Made by a program: the position numbers and the translations under genes. DNA of 64,000 bases from Aquibacillus sediminis (GTDB taxonomy: Bacteria > Bacillota > Bacilli > Bacillales > Amphibacillaceae). The notes beneath the pieces are model-generated. The model had not been told where the DNA came from, did not search any database, and was given only the letters and a program-made list of their open reading frames with translations. How positions within the stretch are numbered: position 1 is the first letter of the stretch; every line of letters begins with the position of its first letter. Positions 45,979 through 54,654 of this stretch are shown here, in pieces. The stretch spans positions 1-64,000 of the forward strand of contig NZ_SZNM01000005.1 in NCBI RefSeq assembly GCF_005870085.1, written 5' to 3'.

Positions 45979-46508
45979 ATGATTGTTTCTATTTGTGGGA
46001 TAACAGGTAGCTATGCAGAAACAGCGGCACTAGAAATGTTAGATGATTCTATATCTTTCTTGTACTGTAATAGTTTTTATAATGCTCTGGATTCAGTTAA
46101 AAATAAACGGTCAGATTATGCAGTATTACCCGTTAAAACATCAAATTCGGGTTATGTATCAGAGGTGAATGACTTGCTTTCTTCTGGTCATTGGGCTGTT
46201 ATGAAAAAAATTGACCTTAATACTCATCATTGTCTTATGGCTTTAAAAGGTCAAGAATTAAATAGTATAAAAACAGTTTTTTCTCATCCAAAGGCACTTC
46301 AAGAGTGTGAAATTTATCTAAGACAGTTAAATTTCACATTGCAAGAGTTTTTTAATACGGCTGCCAGTGCTAAGCACGTTGCAGATAATAAATTATTAAA
46401 TACGGCAGCGATTGCTTCTAACAGGCTGCTCATCTTTATGGATTAGAAATCCTAGTTGAAAATATTGAAAATAACAGTGATGTTACAACTTTTTATGTTT
46501 TAGGTTAA
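45979..46508 (+). pseudogene. Frameshifted prephenate dehydratase-like gene
   Basis: The first 150 residues follow the PDT fold of PheA (SICGITGSYAETAAL, VLPVKTSNSGYV, SHPKALQECEIYL, NTAAIASN). The frame ends early at 46446. The next frame continues the family C-terminus, AAHLYGLEILVENIENNSDV then TTFYVLG to a stop at 46508, so one base is missing near 46423-46424. Even if repaired, the catalytic TRF motif reads TTF. It has a good ribosome binding site (AAAGGAG). Either a decayed gene, a sequencing error, or a PDT-like protein with a non-catalytic role. Confidence 0.75.
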
Positions 46509-46533
46509 TAGGTAGTACGTATGTAAATAATCT

Positions 46534-46617
46534 TATTAAACGGGATGCTTATCTTCAAGAAGGATTAAGCAGCTTATTTATTAAAGTAAATTGGCAGGTT
46601 AGTACAAGAAGGAAATA
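46534..46617 (+). pseudogene. Possible gene remnant
   Basis: A short open stretch reading RDAYLQEGLSSLFIKVNWQVSTRRK then stop, without start codon or ribosome binding site. It may be the tail of a lost gene. Weak evidence. Confidence 0.25.
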
Positions 46618-46633
46618 GTCAGGGGGGAGTTCT

Positions 46634-47173
46634 ATGGGGAAAAAATATAACTTATGGTCTTTTTATTTAATACTTGTTTGTTTAGGATTAGCAGCCTACT
46701 CATTGTATTCTAATATTAACAATACTTGGTTAATTGCACCGCCAAATTATATCTTGCTTATAATTAGTTTGATAGCCTTTACGTTAGGGATTATTGGTTT
46801 TAAAGATAAAAGAAACTGGTGGGCAAAAACAAGAAGCTGGTTAACGGTTATTTTGTCTTCATTGACATCTATCGGACTTTTCTTGGTACTATCATTTACA
46901 CTATTCTTTTCATCAATGGGAGCTAATGAACATATAAAGACGGCAAGTTCTCCTGATGATAATTATACAATTGATTTTTATCGTTACGATGCAGGAGCAG
47001 CAGGTTCATTTGGAGTAAGAGGGGAATTAAACGGACCACTATGGTTTAAAAAACGAATTTATTATCAAGACAGAGTAGAACAAGTTGAAGTGGAATGGGA
47101 AAGTAATGATAGCGTATCTATAAATAATCATATTTTAAAATTAGATGAAGGAGATACTTACGGCTATCAATGA
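46634..47173 (+). CDS. DUF5412 membrane protein
   Basis: The 179-residue protein has three N-terminal membrane helices (to about residue 95) and an exported C-terminal domain with the DUF5412-like sequence SPDDNYTIDFYRYDAGAAGSFGVRGELNGPLWFKKRIYY. The family is found mostly in Bacillaceae accessory regions and its function is unknown. GGGGGGAGTTCT precedes the ATG. It begins a run of small same-direction membrane protein genes. Confidence 0.82.
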   Translation: MGKKYNLWSFYLILVCLGLAAYSLYSNINNTWLIAPPNYILLIISLIAFTLGIIGFKDKRNWWAKTRSWLTVILSSLTSIGLFLVLSFTLFFSSMGANEHIKTASSPDDNYTIDFYRYDAGAAGSFGVRGELNGPLWFKKRIYYQDRVEQVEVEWESNDSVSINNHILKLDEGDTYGYQ

Positions 47174-47226
47174 TAAAGTATGTGAACAAACATACTTAAA
47201 GTAAAGGGAGCAAAAGTGGGACAAGG

Positions 47227-47255
47227 AGTTGTCGGTTGGCAACTCTTATTTTGAT
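47227..47255 (+). terminator. Possible terminator
   Basis: GAGTTG, loop TCGGTTGG, CAACTC then TTATTTTG. Confidence 0.6.
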
Positions 47256-47290
47256 AAAGAGGCACTTTCTCAAATAGGGGTGAGTTAAAG

Positions 47291-47608
47291 TTGAAAATGG
47301 TAAGCAGGATTCAAGAAATATATAGAAAAAGTAATAAGTTATTTTTAGCCTTGAAAGTTCTATTAAGCGTTTTTACAATTTACTTTGCCGTTCGGGTTTT
47401 ATTTATATCTATTTCGGGGTTAGTAGGTTCGAATACTTTAAATGATTCTCCAAATTTATTACTTTTTGGTATGCTTCTTTCTTTAGGTTTATCTAATGCT
47501 GTCAAACTTATTGAAATGTTAGTTAACGAGAAAAAAGAACATTTCACATTATTACTTATAACTACAATTTTCGTTCTGGGTGTATCCGCGTTTTTGTTGT
47601 GGTTATGA
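47291..47608 (+). CDS. Small three-helix membrane protein, DUF3953-like
   Basis: The 105-residue protein has three predicted membrane helices (20-43, 55-72, 82-105) separated by short polar loops. Its layout is like small DUF3953-type Bacillus proteins, but I cannot confirm that. It starts with TTG after GGGTGAGTTAAAG. Accessory-region neighbour set; function unknown. Confidence 0.6.
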   Translation: MKMVSRIQEIYRKSNKLFLALKVLLSVFTIYFAVRVLFISISGLVGSNTLNDSPNLLLFGMLLSLGLSNAVKLIEMLVNEKKEHFTLLLITTIFVLGVSAFLLWL

Positions 47609-47737
47609 AAAATTGTAACCCTAAATTAAGTGATTTTTAAACAAACGAGTGGGATTACCGAAAGAGTGGTAATGCTACTTCTTGAAGTAAAGAAGCATTA
47701 AAGTTTAAGAAAGACAGTATTCAAAGGAGTGGAGATA

Positions 47738-48151
47738 TTGAAAAAATGGATTGTTGGTTTTTCCATTCTAATTGCTACTATAATCTTGATATTTATTTGG
47801 AATGGGAAATCTGAATTGACCAGAATTGATGTTGAAGTAGTTGAAGCTAATGGTAATAACGATGAAGAAGTTATGATTACAGAAGAAAGTAGTATAGAAA
47901 ATTTAAGAAGTGTTTGGGGAAAAATTGAATGGGAACCAAACAAGATAATTGATATGGAAGCTAAGGAAGTTGTAAAAGCAACTCATTTCTTAAAAGTTAG
48001 TGAAAGCAAACCTGAAAAGTTGGTTAATTATTCAATTTGGTTTCATAAAGATGGAACTTCGACAATTATTAGCGATGAAGAAGATGAAGGATTTGGAGAA
48101 TTAGATGAAGAAAATACAAAGGTTTTAGAACAGGAATTATTAAATAATTAA
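47738..48151 (+). CDS. Hypothetical membrane-anchored acidic protein
   Basis: The 137-residue protein has one N-terminal helix (WIVGFSILIATIILIFIW) and an acidic exported domain (ending DEEDEGFGELDEENTKVLEQELL). The TTG at 47738, eight bases after AAGGAG, is the likely start; the GTG at 47729 overlaps that site. I do not recognise it. It is one of several small membrane proteins in a row. Confidence 0.65.
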   Translation: MKKWIVGFSILIATIILIFIWNGKSELTRIDVEVVEANGNNDEEVMITEESSIENLRSVWGKIEWEPNKIIDMEAKEVVKATHFLKVSESKPEKLVNYSIWFHKDGTSTIISDEEDEGFGELDEENTKVLEQELLNN

Positions 48152-48262
48152 CATTTAGTTATTAAACTATAGGGAAGGTTAATGAAAAAAACGAAGAATG
48201 CAGAACTTAATCTTTTTGTATTATTTTAAAGGAATAAAAATTACTTAAATAAGGGGGGCATA

Positions 48263-48412
48263 ATGAGATTTGAACAGATTTTGCCTATATTAGTTCTTCT
48301 AGCGAATTTTGTAATTTTAATTGCGGTAATAGTTGAAATAGTATTATTTCCAAAATATGTCCGTTTTAAGAAGGAAACTAATAAGGATTTGAAAGGCAGA
48401 GTGAATAAATAA
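48263..48412 (+). CDS. 49-residue single-helix membrane peptide
   Basis: ATG 48263 follows GGGGGGCATA. The product begins MRFEQILPILVLLANFVILI and has one hydrophobic helix through about residue 30, then a basic tail (KYVRFKKETNKDLKGRVNK). Size and topology resemble small regulatory or toxin-like membrane peptides, but nothing in the sequence shows function. Confidence 0.55.
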   Translation: MRFEQILPILVLLANFVILIAVIVEIVLFPKYVRFKKETNKDLKGRVNK

Positions 48413-48502
48413 ACTCTTCAATCAAGAAACTTGAGTTGAATTAATAAAATTTTTGATAAAATGATAATAGAAAATTTATATTTTACGAGAGGGGGAGTAT
48501 GT

Positions 48503-48760
48503 ATGTTATGGGGAGAAGTTCGAAAAGCATATCCTGATAAGTGGGTTGTATTTGAAGCAATTGAAGCTCACTCAGATAGTAATTATCGCATAGTAGACGA
48601 AATAGCTGTAATAGATTCTTTTGACGATTCAATGGACGCATTCCGTCGCCACAATGAATTACAAAAGAAAAAGACTAATCGTGAACTATACTTCTTTCAT
48701 ACATCTAGAGAGGATCTCGATATATATGAGAAAAAATGGACAGGACTTAGAAAAATATGA
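48503..48760 (+). CDS. Small hypothetical protein upstream of an aspartyl-protease-like pseudogene
   Basis: The 85-residue soluble protein (MLWGEVRKAYPDKWVVFEAIEAHSD... ending EKKWTGLRKI) is not assigned to a family. ATG 48503 follows AGAGGGGGAG; the longer frame to 48461 has no site. Its stop overlaps the start of the next frame (ATGA), so the two were translated as a pair. In such pairs the second gene is a retropepsin-like protein. Confidence 0.72.
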   Translation: MLWGEVRKAYPDKWVVFEAIEAHSDSNYRIVDEIAVIDSFDDSMDAFRRHNELQKKKTNRELYFFHTSREDLDIYEKKWTGLRKI

Positions 48761-49055
48761 TTAAGATAATTGAATTGTCAGAATTACCATTTTTAGAGGT
48801 TGTAGTAACTTTTAGAGGTCGCAGCTTAAAATTAGAGAATGTTTTAATCGATACCGGATCTGCTGGAACAATCTTTAATGTTAATAAACTTGAAGAAATA
48901 GAGGTAAATCAGAAGCAAATGATGTAACTCAAACAATTCAAGGAGTCGGTGGACTTGAGTTTGTTTATACTAAAGATCAAATCTTTATTAACGATGAAAT
49001 AGAAGTTGTAGGTCTAATTATCGACCTGCAACAATTAAATATATCCATAAACTAA
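48757..49055 (+). pseudogene. Frameshifted retropepsin-like aspartyl protease
   Basis: The first frame has the active-site motif of single-domain aspartyl proteases, VLIDTGSAGTIFN, and stops at 48927. The next frame goes on EANDVTQTIQGVGGLEFVYTKDQIFINDEIEV to a stop at 49055. A second remnant of the same family at 57801 has one more base at the break point (GAGGTAAAATTAGAAGC against GAGGTAAATCAGAAGC here), which supports a one-base deletion near 48909. The C-terminal IIGMD-type block is also missing, so the gene is truncated as well. Confidence 0.75.
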
Positions 49056-49056
49056 G

Positions 49057-49078
49057 TCCTCTAGTAAAGAGGATTTTT
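49057..49078 (+). terminator. Intrinsic terminator
   Basis: TCCTCT, loop AGTAAA, AGAGGA then TTTTTATT. Confidence 0.75.
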
Positions 49079-49330
49079 ATTTTGCCACATGTAAGATAAA
49101 ATTAAGCTTTACTGGAACAACAAGATACCTAACAAACTAATAACCACCCCCAAGCGTCTTTGTCTACTACTTACAATTATAAGCAATACTTTGTTGTTGC
49201 AGTTCTTAATAAAATATCATCTAAATACAGCCTATTTCCACCTTAATCTGCAGCTGTTGATAAAGCTAGTATCCCCTGTTCATTTTTTCGTTTTTACATT
49301 CATATTGTAAAACATGTCCAATTTGTGGGG

Positions 49331-49933
49331 ATGAGTAGAGCAATGTTCTTGATGAAAAAAATTGTATCCATATTAATAGGAAGTTTGTTGTTGTCAATGG
49401 GCATTAATTTCTTTTTAGTTCCGTTTCAGTTATTAGATGGTGGCATGATTGGATTAGGGTTAATCATTAGTTATGTTACGGGGCTTAAGGCTGGCTTTAT
49501 TATTATCATGATGAGTATTCCGGTTTTTGTGTTAGCGTGGTTTCATAACCGACATTACTTTTATAATAGTTTGCATGGTATGTTGTTTTCCTCCTTAATC
49601 ATCGATTTCTTATATCCATTACATGATCCATTTATTCGGAGTTTTCACTTGTCATCCATAACGAGCTCGATTATTGGTGGAATTTTTATTGGGATTGGCA
49701 TGGGAATGATGCTTCGTTTTAACACTAGTACGGGTGGAACTGACTTACTTGCTCAATTATTAGCAAAAGGGTCACGGATAAATGTAGGTATCTTAATTTT
49801 TATTATTGATGCGTTCATTATTGGCATTGGTGGCCTTATTTTTTCAATTGAAACCGTGATATTGTCAGCAATTACGATTTCTTTTGTGGGGTTATTTACG
49901 TCCATATGGACATGGAATATGAGATACGAATGA
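49331..49933 (+). CDS. YitT-family membrane protein
   Basis: The 200-residue membrane protein has five to six helices and the YitT signature FNTSTGGTDLLAQLLAK after helix 4, plus FLVPFQLLDGGMIGLGLI near the front. It lacks the C-terminal DUF2179 domain of longer YitT proteins. Function of the family is not known. The start is uncertain: ATG 49331, 49343 and 49352 are all in frame, and only a GGGG at 49327 serves as a binding site. A terminator follows. Confidence 0.87.
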   Translation: MSRAMFLMKKIVSILIGSLLLSMGINFFLVPFQLLDGGMIGLGLIISYVTGLKAGFIIIMMSIPVFVLAWFHNRHYFYNSLHGMLFSSLIIDFLYPLHDPFIRSFHLSSITSSIIGGIFIGIGMGMMLRFNTSTGGTDLLAQLLAKGSRINVGILIFIIDAFIIGIGGLIFSIETVILSAITISFVGLFTSIWTWNMRYE

Positions 49934-49948
49934 AATTAGCCATTATCG

Positions 49949-49984
49949 GGGGCATACACAACAAGTAGTGTATGTCTTCTTTTA
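49949..49984 (+). terminator. Terminator after the YitT-family gene
   Basis: CATACAC, loop AACAAGTA, GTGTATG then TCTTCTTTT. Confidence 0.7.
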
Positions 49985-50233
49985 GGTTTCTTACTTATAA
50001 TCGTGTTTTTTAACAGTTAATGTTTTAGTTACCATGATATGGGGTAGCAACAATCCAAAGTTTGAAAATGCTGCTACATCAATCTTAACTTTTTTATATG
50101 TGTTATGCTGTTCGATACTGCAACATTTGTAAACCGTTACATCTTAATCTTAAAGATTCTGTAAATTGCATGAATTATGACAGGGAATCATGTATAATAA
50201 TAGGAAAAGGGGAGGTTTAAAAGGTATAATTCT

Positions 50234-50611
50234 ATGATAAAAAAATGGGTATTCTCGACACTTTATTGTTTTATTTTTATAATAATTGCCTACCTCATTG
50301 GAATATCAATTTCAAGTTATACGATCTATTCCATTCAAAATATTCTTTTCGTTGAAGGGATTATGTTACTATTAATCGGATTAATGGCCTCGATGGAAAC
50401 AAGTCACACCGGGATTCGAATGGAGGCAATCGGACAAGAGCAGGATCAATACATGCAACATAAGAACATGGAAGTTACAGGAATAGAAAGAAACTCCACG
50501 GGTTACTACAAACATTTCCTCAAACATTCTGTTACTGAGTTTGCTTTTGATACAGTTACAATCATTAGCACCGGCAGTATCATTATTTTTTTTACATTAC
50601 TTTTAGGATAA
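50234..50611 (+). CDS. Hypothetical three-helix membrane protein
   Basis: The 125-residue protein has two helices at the N-terminus (about 6-25 and 33-52), a polar middle (SHTGIRMEAIGQEQDQYMQHKNM) and a C-terminal helix. I do not recognise a family. ATG follows AAAAGG at ten bases; a stronger GGGGAGG lies further up. It is a single gene ending in a hairpin terminator. Confidence 0.65.
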   Translation: MIKKWVFSTLYCFIFIIIAYLIGISISSYTIYSIQNILFVEGIMLLLIGLMASMETSHTGIRMEAIGQEQDQYMQHKNMEVTGIERNSTGYYKHFLKHSVTEFAFDTVTIISTGSIIIFFTLLLG

Positions 50612-50625
50612 CAAAATACGGTAAT

Positions 50626-50682
50626 GGTGCCAGGTATAGTTAATGGACGCACGTCTATTAGCAGTACCTGGCATCATTTTTT
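50626..50682 (+). terminator. Terminator before the DUF5667 gene
   Basis: GTGCCAGGTA at 50629 pairs with TACCTGGCA at 50665, with inner GACG/CGTC, followed by TCATTTTTTAT. Confidence 0.75.
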
Positions 50683-50697
50683 ATAAAATTTTTTATC

Positions 50698-50750
50698 ACC
50701 CCCCACAAAATAAAAATTCCTTCCGTATAACTAATAGATAACTAGTTATC
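50698..50750 (+). promoter_or_regulatory. C-rich SigI-like promoter and perfect palindrome upstream of the DUF5667 gene
   Basis: ACCCCCC at 50698 followed 20 bases later by CGTATAA resembles the C-rich -35 and CG-starting -10 of SigI promoters. Just after it is GATAACTAGTTATC (50737-50750), a perfect 14-bp palindrome. The sigI gene lies in the next transcription unit, which also has an ACACCCC stretch and a CGTATGAT upstream. Spacing differs between the two, so this is tentative. Confidence 0.35.
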
Positions 50751-50806
50751 AGCAAATCATACTTAATAACAAATCTAGTAAATCATATCGAAAAGGGGAA
50801 GTAACA

Positions 50807-52189
50807 ATGAAGAAAAAATTAATGTTTACATCAAGTATTTTTTTAGCAGGGGCGTTGCTTACAACAACACCAGCATATGCACAAGTTGATTCCGAGAATA
50901 TAAATGAACTGACGGAAGTAGTGGATGATCCAACTGTTGATGCAGGAATGCTAACTCCTAATAATTTATTATATTTTCTAGACAAAGCTTCGGAAGATAT
51001 TCAATTATTATTTACTGTTGATCCTCAAAAAGAGTCAGAGTTATTATTGCAGTTTTTGAAAGAACGATTAGCAGAATCGCAACAATTGATTGAGCAAGGT
51101 GAAGAGGAAGTATTGAATGAAGCAATTAGCGATTATATTAATATCTTAGAACAAGCCCAAGAAAAAATTGGAGAAGTGACAACAGATGAAACAGTCGATT
51201 CAGATGTGAAGGAACAACTATCTGTTGAATTAGAAAATTCTACCAATGTCGATGATGATGTTACCGAACAAGTGGATGAAGAACAAAAACAAGAACTAAA
51301 CGAGAAACGTCAAGAAGCATACTTAGTTGCAAATGTAGTAAATGGAATAGAAACAGAGGATATTCAAGATCTACGTGAACAAGGTTTTGGCTTTGGAGAA
51401 ATTGTTAAAATTGTATCTTTAGCAGAACAAAGTGATCGTACTGTAGAAGAAGTTGTTGCACTAAGACAAGAAGGTAGAGGGTACGGACAACTTGCGAAAG
51501 AACTAGGTATTCATCCTGGAAACATGATGAAGTATGTTCTTGAACAAAGACAACAAGAAATCGAAGAAGAGTTGGAGGATGCAGAACAAGCGGAAGATGA
51601 AGAAGCGCTAGAAGATCTGTCAGTTTCCCAAGAAACATTAGATAAATTACAAGAATTAAATCTATTAGAAGCATATGCAGAAATTCGAAATGAATTAGAT
51701 GCTGAAATTGCTGACATTGAAGAACAAGTGGAGAATGAAGAATTAACACAAGAAGAAGCAGATGAACAAATAAGTGAACTTAGAGCAGAAGCAGAAGAGA
51801 TCTTTAATGAGTTAAAAGAAGAACGTCTAGAAGAAGCAACAGAAGAGGACACTGAAACAGATCTAGAAACAGAAGAAGACAATGATGAGGAACGAGACGA
51901 AGAAGAAATTGATGAAGAAGAAAGTGAAGAACAGGTTGATACTGACGAACAACAAGCAAAACTTGTGAAGCAGGAAGAAAAAGCGGAACGTAAAGCAGCA
52001 AAGGCATTAGAGAAAGCAGAACGTAAACAGCAAAAACAAGAAGCGAAAGCAGAACGTGAAGAAGCAAGAGAAGCAGCAAAAGCAGAACGTGAACAGCAAA
52101 AAGAGCTAGCGAAACAACAAAAAGAAAAAGCAAAGCAAGAACGTAAACAAGCAGCAAAAGAGGCTAAGGGTAAAGGTCCAAAACAGTAA
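50807..52189 (+). CDS. Secreted DUF5667 protein with long acidic coiled-coil tail
   Basis: The 460-residue protein has a signal peptide (cleavage after AYA), a DUF5667-type helical domain (LTPNNLLYFLDKASEDIQLLFT... LLQFLKERLAESQQLIEQG), two short helical repeats (GFGFGEIVKIVSLAEQ, GRGYGQLAKELGI), then about 200 residues of Glu/Lys/Ala-rich coiled coil ending KGKGPKQ. DUF5667 proteins are envelope-associated in Firmicutes and often accompany SigI or other anti-sigma systems. GGGGAAGTAACA precedes the ATG. It is directly upstream of sigI-rsgI. Function is unknown. Confidence 0.82.
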   Translation: MKKKLMFTSSIFLAGALLTTTPAYAQVDSENINELTEVVDDPTVDAGMLTPNNLLYFLDKASEDIQLLFTVDPQKESELLLQFLKERLAESQQLIEQGEEEVLNEAISDYINILEQAQEKIGEVTTDETVDSDVKEQLSVELENSTNVDDDVTEQVDEEQKQELNEKRQEAYLVANVVNGIETEDIQDLREQGFGFGEIVKIVSLAEQSDRTVEEVVALRQEGRGYGQLAKELGIHPGNMMKYVLEQRQQEIEEELEDAEQAEDEEALEDLSVSQETLDKLQELNLLEAYAEIRNELDAEIADIEEQVENEELTQEEADEQISELRAEAEEIFNELKEERLEEATEEDTETDLETEEDNDEERDEEEIDEEESEEQVDTDEQQAKLVKQEEKAERKAAKALEKAERKQQKQEAKAEREEAREAAKAEREQQKELAKQQKEKAKQERKQAAKEAKGKGPKQ

Positions 52190-52341
52190 AAACAAAGAAG
52201 ATCTTGTCGAGGGAGTCCACATCTAGGGCTCCTTCCTTATATGCACACCCCAAAAAAATCCATATTTTGGCCTCTTTCACCTTAATCAAAATAGACGTAT
52301 GATAATCGTGGGAATGTATCGGGTTTGTGAAGGGGGATATC

Positions 52342-53067
52342 ATGCACGAAGAGGAAGTAACGAAATCTATTCTCTCAGCCGCTAATGGTGATGAAATAGC
52401 TAGAGAACGATTAATTAAACATTATAAAGCCTACATTATTCATACCGTTGGTCACATTTGCAAAAGGTATATTACATGGAGTGACGAGGAATCTAGTATT
52501 GGGTTGCTTGCTTTTAACCGTGCAATTGATACGTATGATATTCATGCCGACAAATCTTTTTTAAATTACGTCTATTTATTGATCAAACGGTCATTAATTG
52601 ATCATTTTCGTCAGGAGCAGAAAGCGATGCACATTCCGCTGGAGGTTCAAGCGGATGATGATTCCACTATTAATGTTTATGAAGTAGAAAAGTCTATGGA
52701 ATCGTACCAGTTATCTGTTAGGCAAAATGATTTGATCGAAGAAATAAATGAGTTACGGGAAAAGCTTGATGATTATGGTGTTCGGTTTGAAGAATTAGAA
52801 AATTTCTCGCCTAAACATCGCCGAACAAAAAGAAAACTATTAAAACTAGCGGATGATGTAATGCAAGCTAACGATCTAGTAGAATTGTTTGTGCAAAAAA
52901 AGCGATTGCCAGCAACCGAATTAATTAATCGATATGGTCATCGACGGAAAACAATTGAACGGCACCGAAAATATATTGTAACGCTTATCTTATTGAAATT
53001 GCATCCGGAATGGAAACAACTTTCTGCGTACATTGAAGTACCAGTTGGAAGTGAGGCAAAAGTATGA
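52342..53067 (+). CDS. sigI: RNA polymerase sigma factor SigI
   Basis: The 241-residue alternative sigma factor directs heat- and envelope-stress genes in Bacillus. Region 2 covers SSIGLLAFNRAIDTYD and FLNYVYLLIKRSLIDHFR; the C-terminal helix-turn-helix (LPATELINRYGHRRKTIERHRKYI) is the SigI-type region that reads the promoter. ATG 52342 follows AAGGGGGA; the longer frame from GTG 52327 overlaps that site. It overlaps rsgI by four bases (ATGA), the standard sigma/anti-sigma layout. Confidence 0.95.
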   Translation: MHEEEVTKSILSAANGDEIARERLIKHYKAYIIHTVGHICKRYITWSDEESSIGLLAFNRAIDTYDIHADKSFLNYVYLLIKRSLIDHFRQEQKAMHIPLEVQADDDSTINVYEVEKSMESYQLSVRQNDLIEEINELREKLDDYGVRFEELENFSPKHRRTKRKLLKLADDVMQANDLVELFVQKKRLPATELINRYGHRRKTIERHRKYIVTLILLKLHPEWKQLSAYIEVPVGSEAKV

Positions 53068-54209
53068 AAATAAAAACGTATCAAGGCATAGTGATGGAAA
53101 TTACCAATGAAACGATTACTTTGTTGTGTAATGATGGTACTTTTAAAAATGTTCCTCGTTCCAAACATGAAATGCCAATGATTGGAGACTTATATACACA
53201 TGTAGAAAAGCAACGACCAAGTTTTATGGATGCCAAATATGTTTCGGTTGTAGCGGTAATGCTTCTTGCAATTATAACGTATGCTTTCTTTCCTTTTACC
53301 CAAGAGAGCGAAGCGTATTTATATGCCGTTGATATCAATCCTAGCATTGAGATTTATGCAAATGAACAATTGCAGGTCACATCAATTCAGTCTCTAAATG
53401 AAGACGGACAAAAAGTAGTGGATGCAATTGCGAATCAAAAGCAACATATCGATGTTATTCTAGACGAGATAATAGATATTTCGATTTCGCAAAACTATTT
53501 AGCTAAAGATGAAAAAGGCATGGTTGCTTTAACAGTTGTCCCATTGCATGATCAATTGGAATTTGATGACCGGGATACTAGCCAACGTATGAATCAATCG
53601 ATCCAAACACATGAAATTGATGCGGATGTCTCGGTAGAAAAAGGGACAAAAGAATTAGTAGATGAATCAAAGCAAAAGGATTTATCTGTTAACAAATATC
53701 AAGTGTACAAACGGTTTGAGCAAGATGAGGTTGAAGTGGACCTGGAGGAATTAAGAAACACGTCTATTCCAGCGTTCATGAAAGAAGTGAAGGAAAAACA
53801 AGGTCAAAACAAATCTAACAATGCCAATCCAAATGATAAAACGAACAATGGAAACCAGCATGGAGTTAGCAAAGATAAATCCGAGCCAAATACTAAATCG
53901 AATCATCCATCCAATCGATCGAACCGTCCCGAAAATCGTCCAAATGAAAAACGCAATAACCAATCAAACCAACAAAAACAAGGACCGTCTGATCAATCGG
54001 ATCAAGTGAAAAAACAACAGAACAAAGGCAATCAAAATAGTGCAAATCGTGAAAAACAAAAACATAACCATTCCAATCAAGGAAATGTTAGGAACAATCA
54101 AAAGGGGAAGTCAGAGCAGAAGAACAATAATGGTAATCGCAACTCAAATAGTCGTGCAAATCAAAGTGCGGAAAAGCAACAAAATGAAGGAAAAGGTGGA
54201 AAACCTTAG
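53064..54209 (+). CDS. rsgI: Anti-sigma factor RsgI
   Basis: The 381-residue protein has a cytoplasmic N-terminal anti-SigI domain (1-55), one membrane helix (about 57-77), an extracytoplasmic conserved domain (DINPSIEIYANEQLQVTSIQSLNEDG) and a low-complexity tail of about 125 residues rich in Asn, Lys, Gln and Ser. It holds SigI at the membrane and releases it on an outside signal. In other bacteria the outer end carries a sensor domain; here it is a disordered, wall-facing tail. Overlaps sigI by four bases. Confidence 0.93.
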   Translation: MKIKTYQGIVMEITNETITLLCNDGTFKNVPRSKHEMPMIGDLYTHVEKQRPSFMDAKYVSVVAVMLLAIITYAFFPFTQESEAYLYAVDINPSIEIYANEQLQVTSIQSLNEDGQKVVDAIANQKQHIDVILDEIIDISISQNYLAKDEKGMVALTVVPLHDQLEFDDRDTSQRMNQSIQTHEIDADVSVEKGTKELVDESKQKDLSVNKYQVYKRFEQDEVEVDLEELRNTSIPAFMKEVKEKQGQNKSNNANPNDKTNNGNQHGVSKDKSEPNTKSNHPSNRSNRPENRPNEKRNNQSNQQKQGPSDQSDQVKKQQNKGNQNSANREKQKHNHSNQGNVRNNQKGKSEQKNNNGNRNSNSRANQSAEKQQNEGKGGKP

Positions 54210-54249
54210 AAATGTTTTTCTGATATTATATAGAAGTTATGGCCAATAA

Positions 54250-54369
54250 TAATGTGAAACTTCAATCAGTGGGGCTTTCATCCCTCACTGATTGTAAGTA
54301 TCGCAAGGAGAGACCCGCTGGCCCTTGAACAGAATCGGACATTTACTGCCAGTTACATACGGGATAAAA
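54250..54369. repeat. Structured repeat family, copy D (reverse orientation)
   Basis: On the minus strand it reads ATCCCGTATGTAACTGGCAG near 54365, then CTGTTCAAGGGCCAGCGGGTC, and ends in a hairpin AATCAGTGAGGG/CCCCACTGATT with GAAGTTTCACATT. This end matches copies A-C; its front matches copy E. It lies right after rsgI. Confidence 0.65.
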
Positions 54370-54376
54370 TAGCGTG

Positions 54377-54418
54377 AAATGACTACTACATTGTCTAACA
54401 ATTAGTAGTCATTTTTTA
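54377..54418. terminator. Intrinsic terminator after rsgI
   Basis: AAATGACTACTA, loop of 14 bases, TAGTAGTCATTT then TTTATT. It is beyond repeat copy D. Confidence 0.8.
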
Positions 54419-54654
54419 TTAGTAAATGTTATATTTGACTATTGCTGTATTAGATTTGACAAAGTAGAAAAACAACTTGATTCGTTTCAATTTAACAATG
54501 GATGCTTACTATTATGTTAGAATAAATATGGCTATTGTGAAGTATTGTAGGCATATTTAGCGACTTTGGGCTAAATGTCTAATGCACAGCTATTTAGGTG
54601 GGGAAATTATGCTTGATACTATATTAACGGAAAAGTTTCATATAAATCTGGCTT

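Noticed and set aside
48503-49055. Toxin-antitoxin pair
   Set aside because: The ATGA overlap is suggestive, but the second gene is a retropepsin-like protein and the first has no toxin or antitoxin motif.
51405-52157. Leucine/serine-rich minus-strand frames opposite the DUF5667 gene
   Set aside because: They are mirror frames of the Glu/Lys/Ala-rich coiled coil, not proteins.
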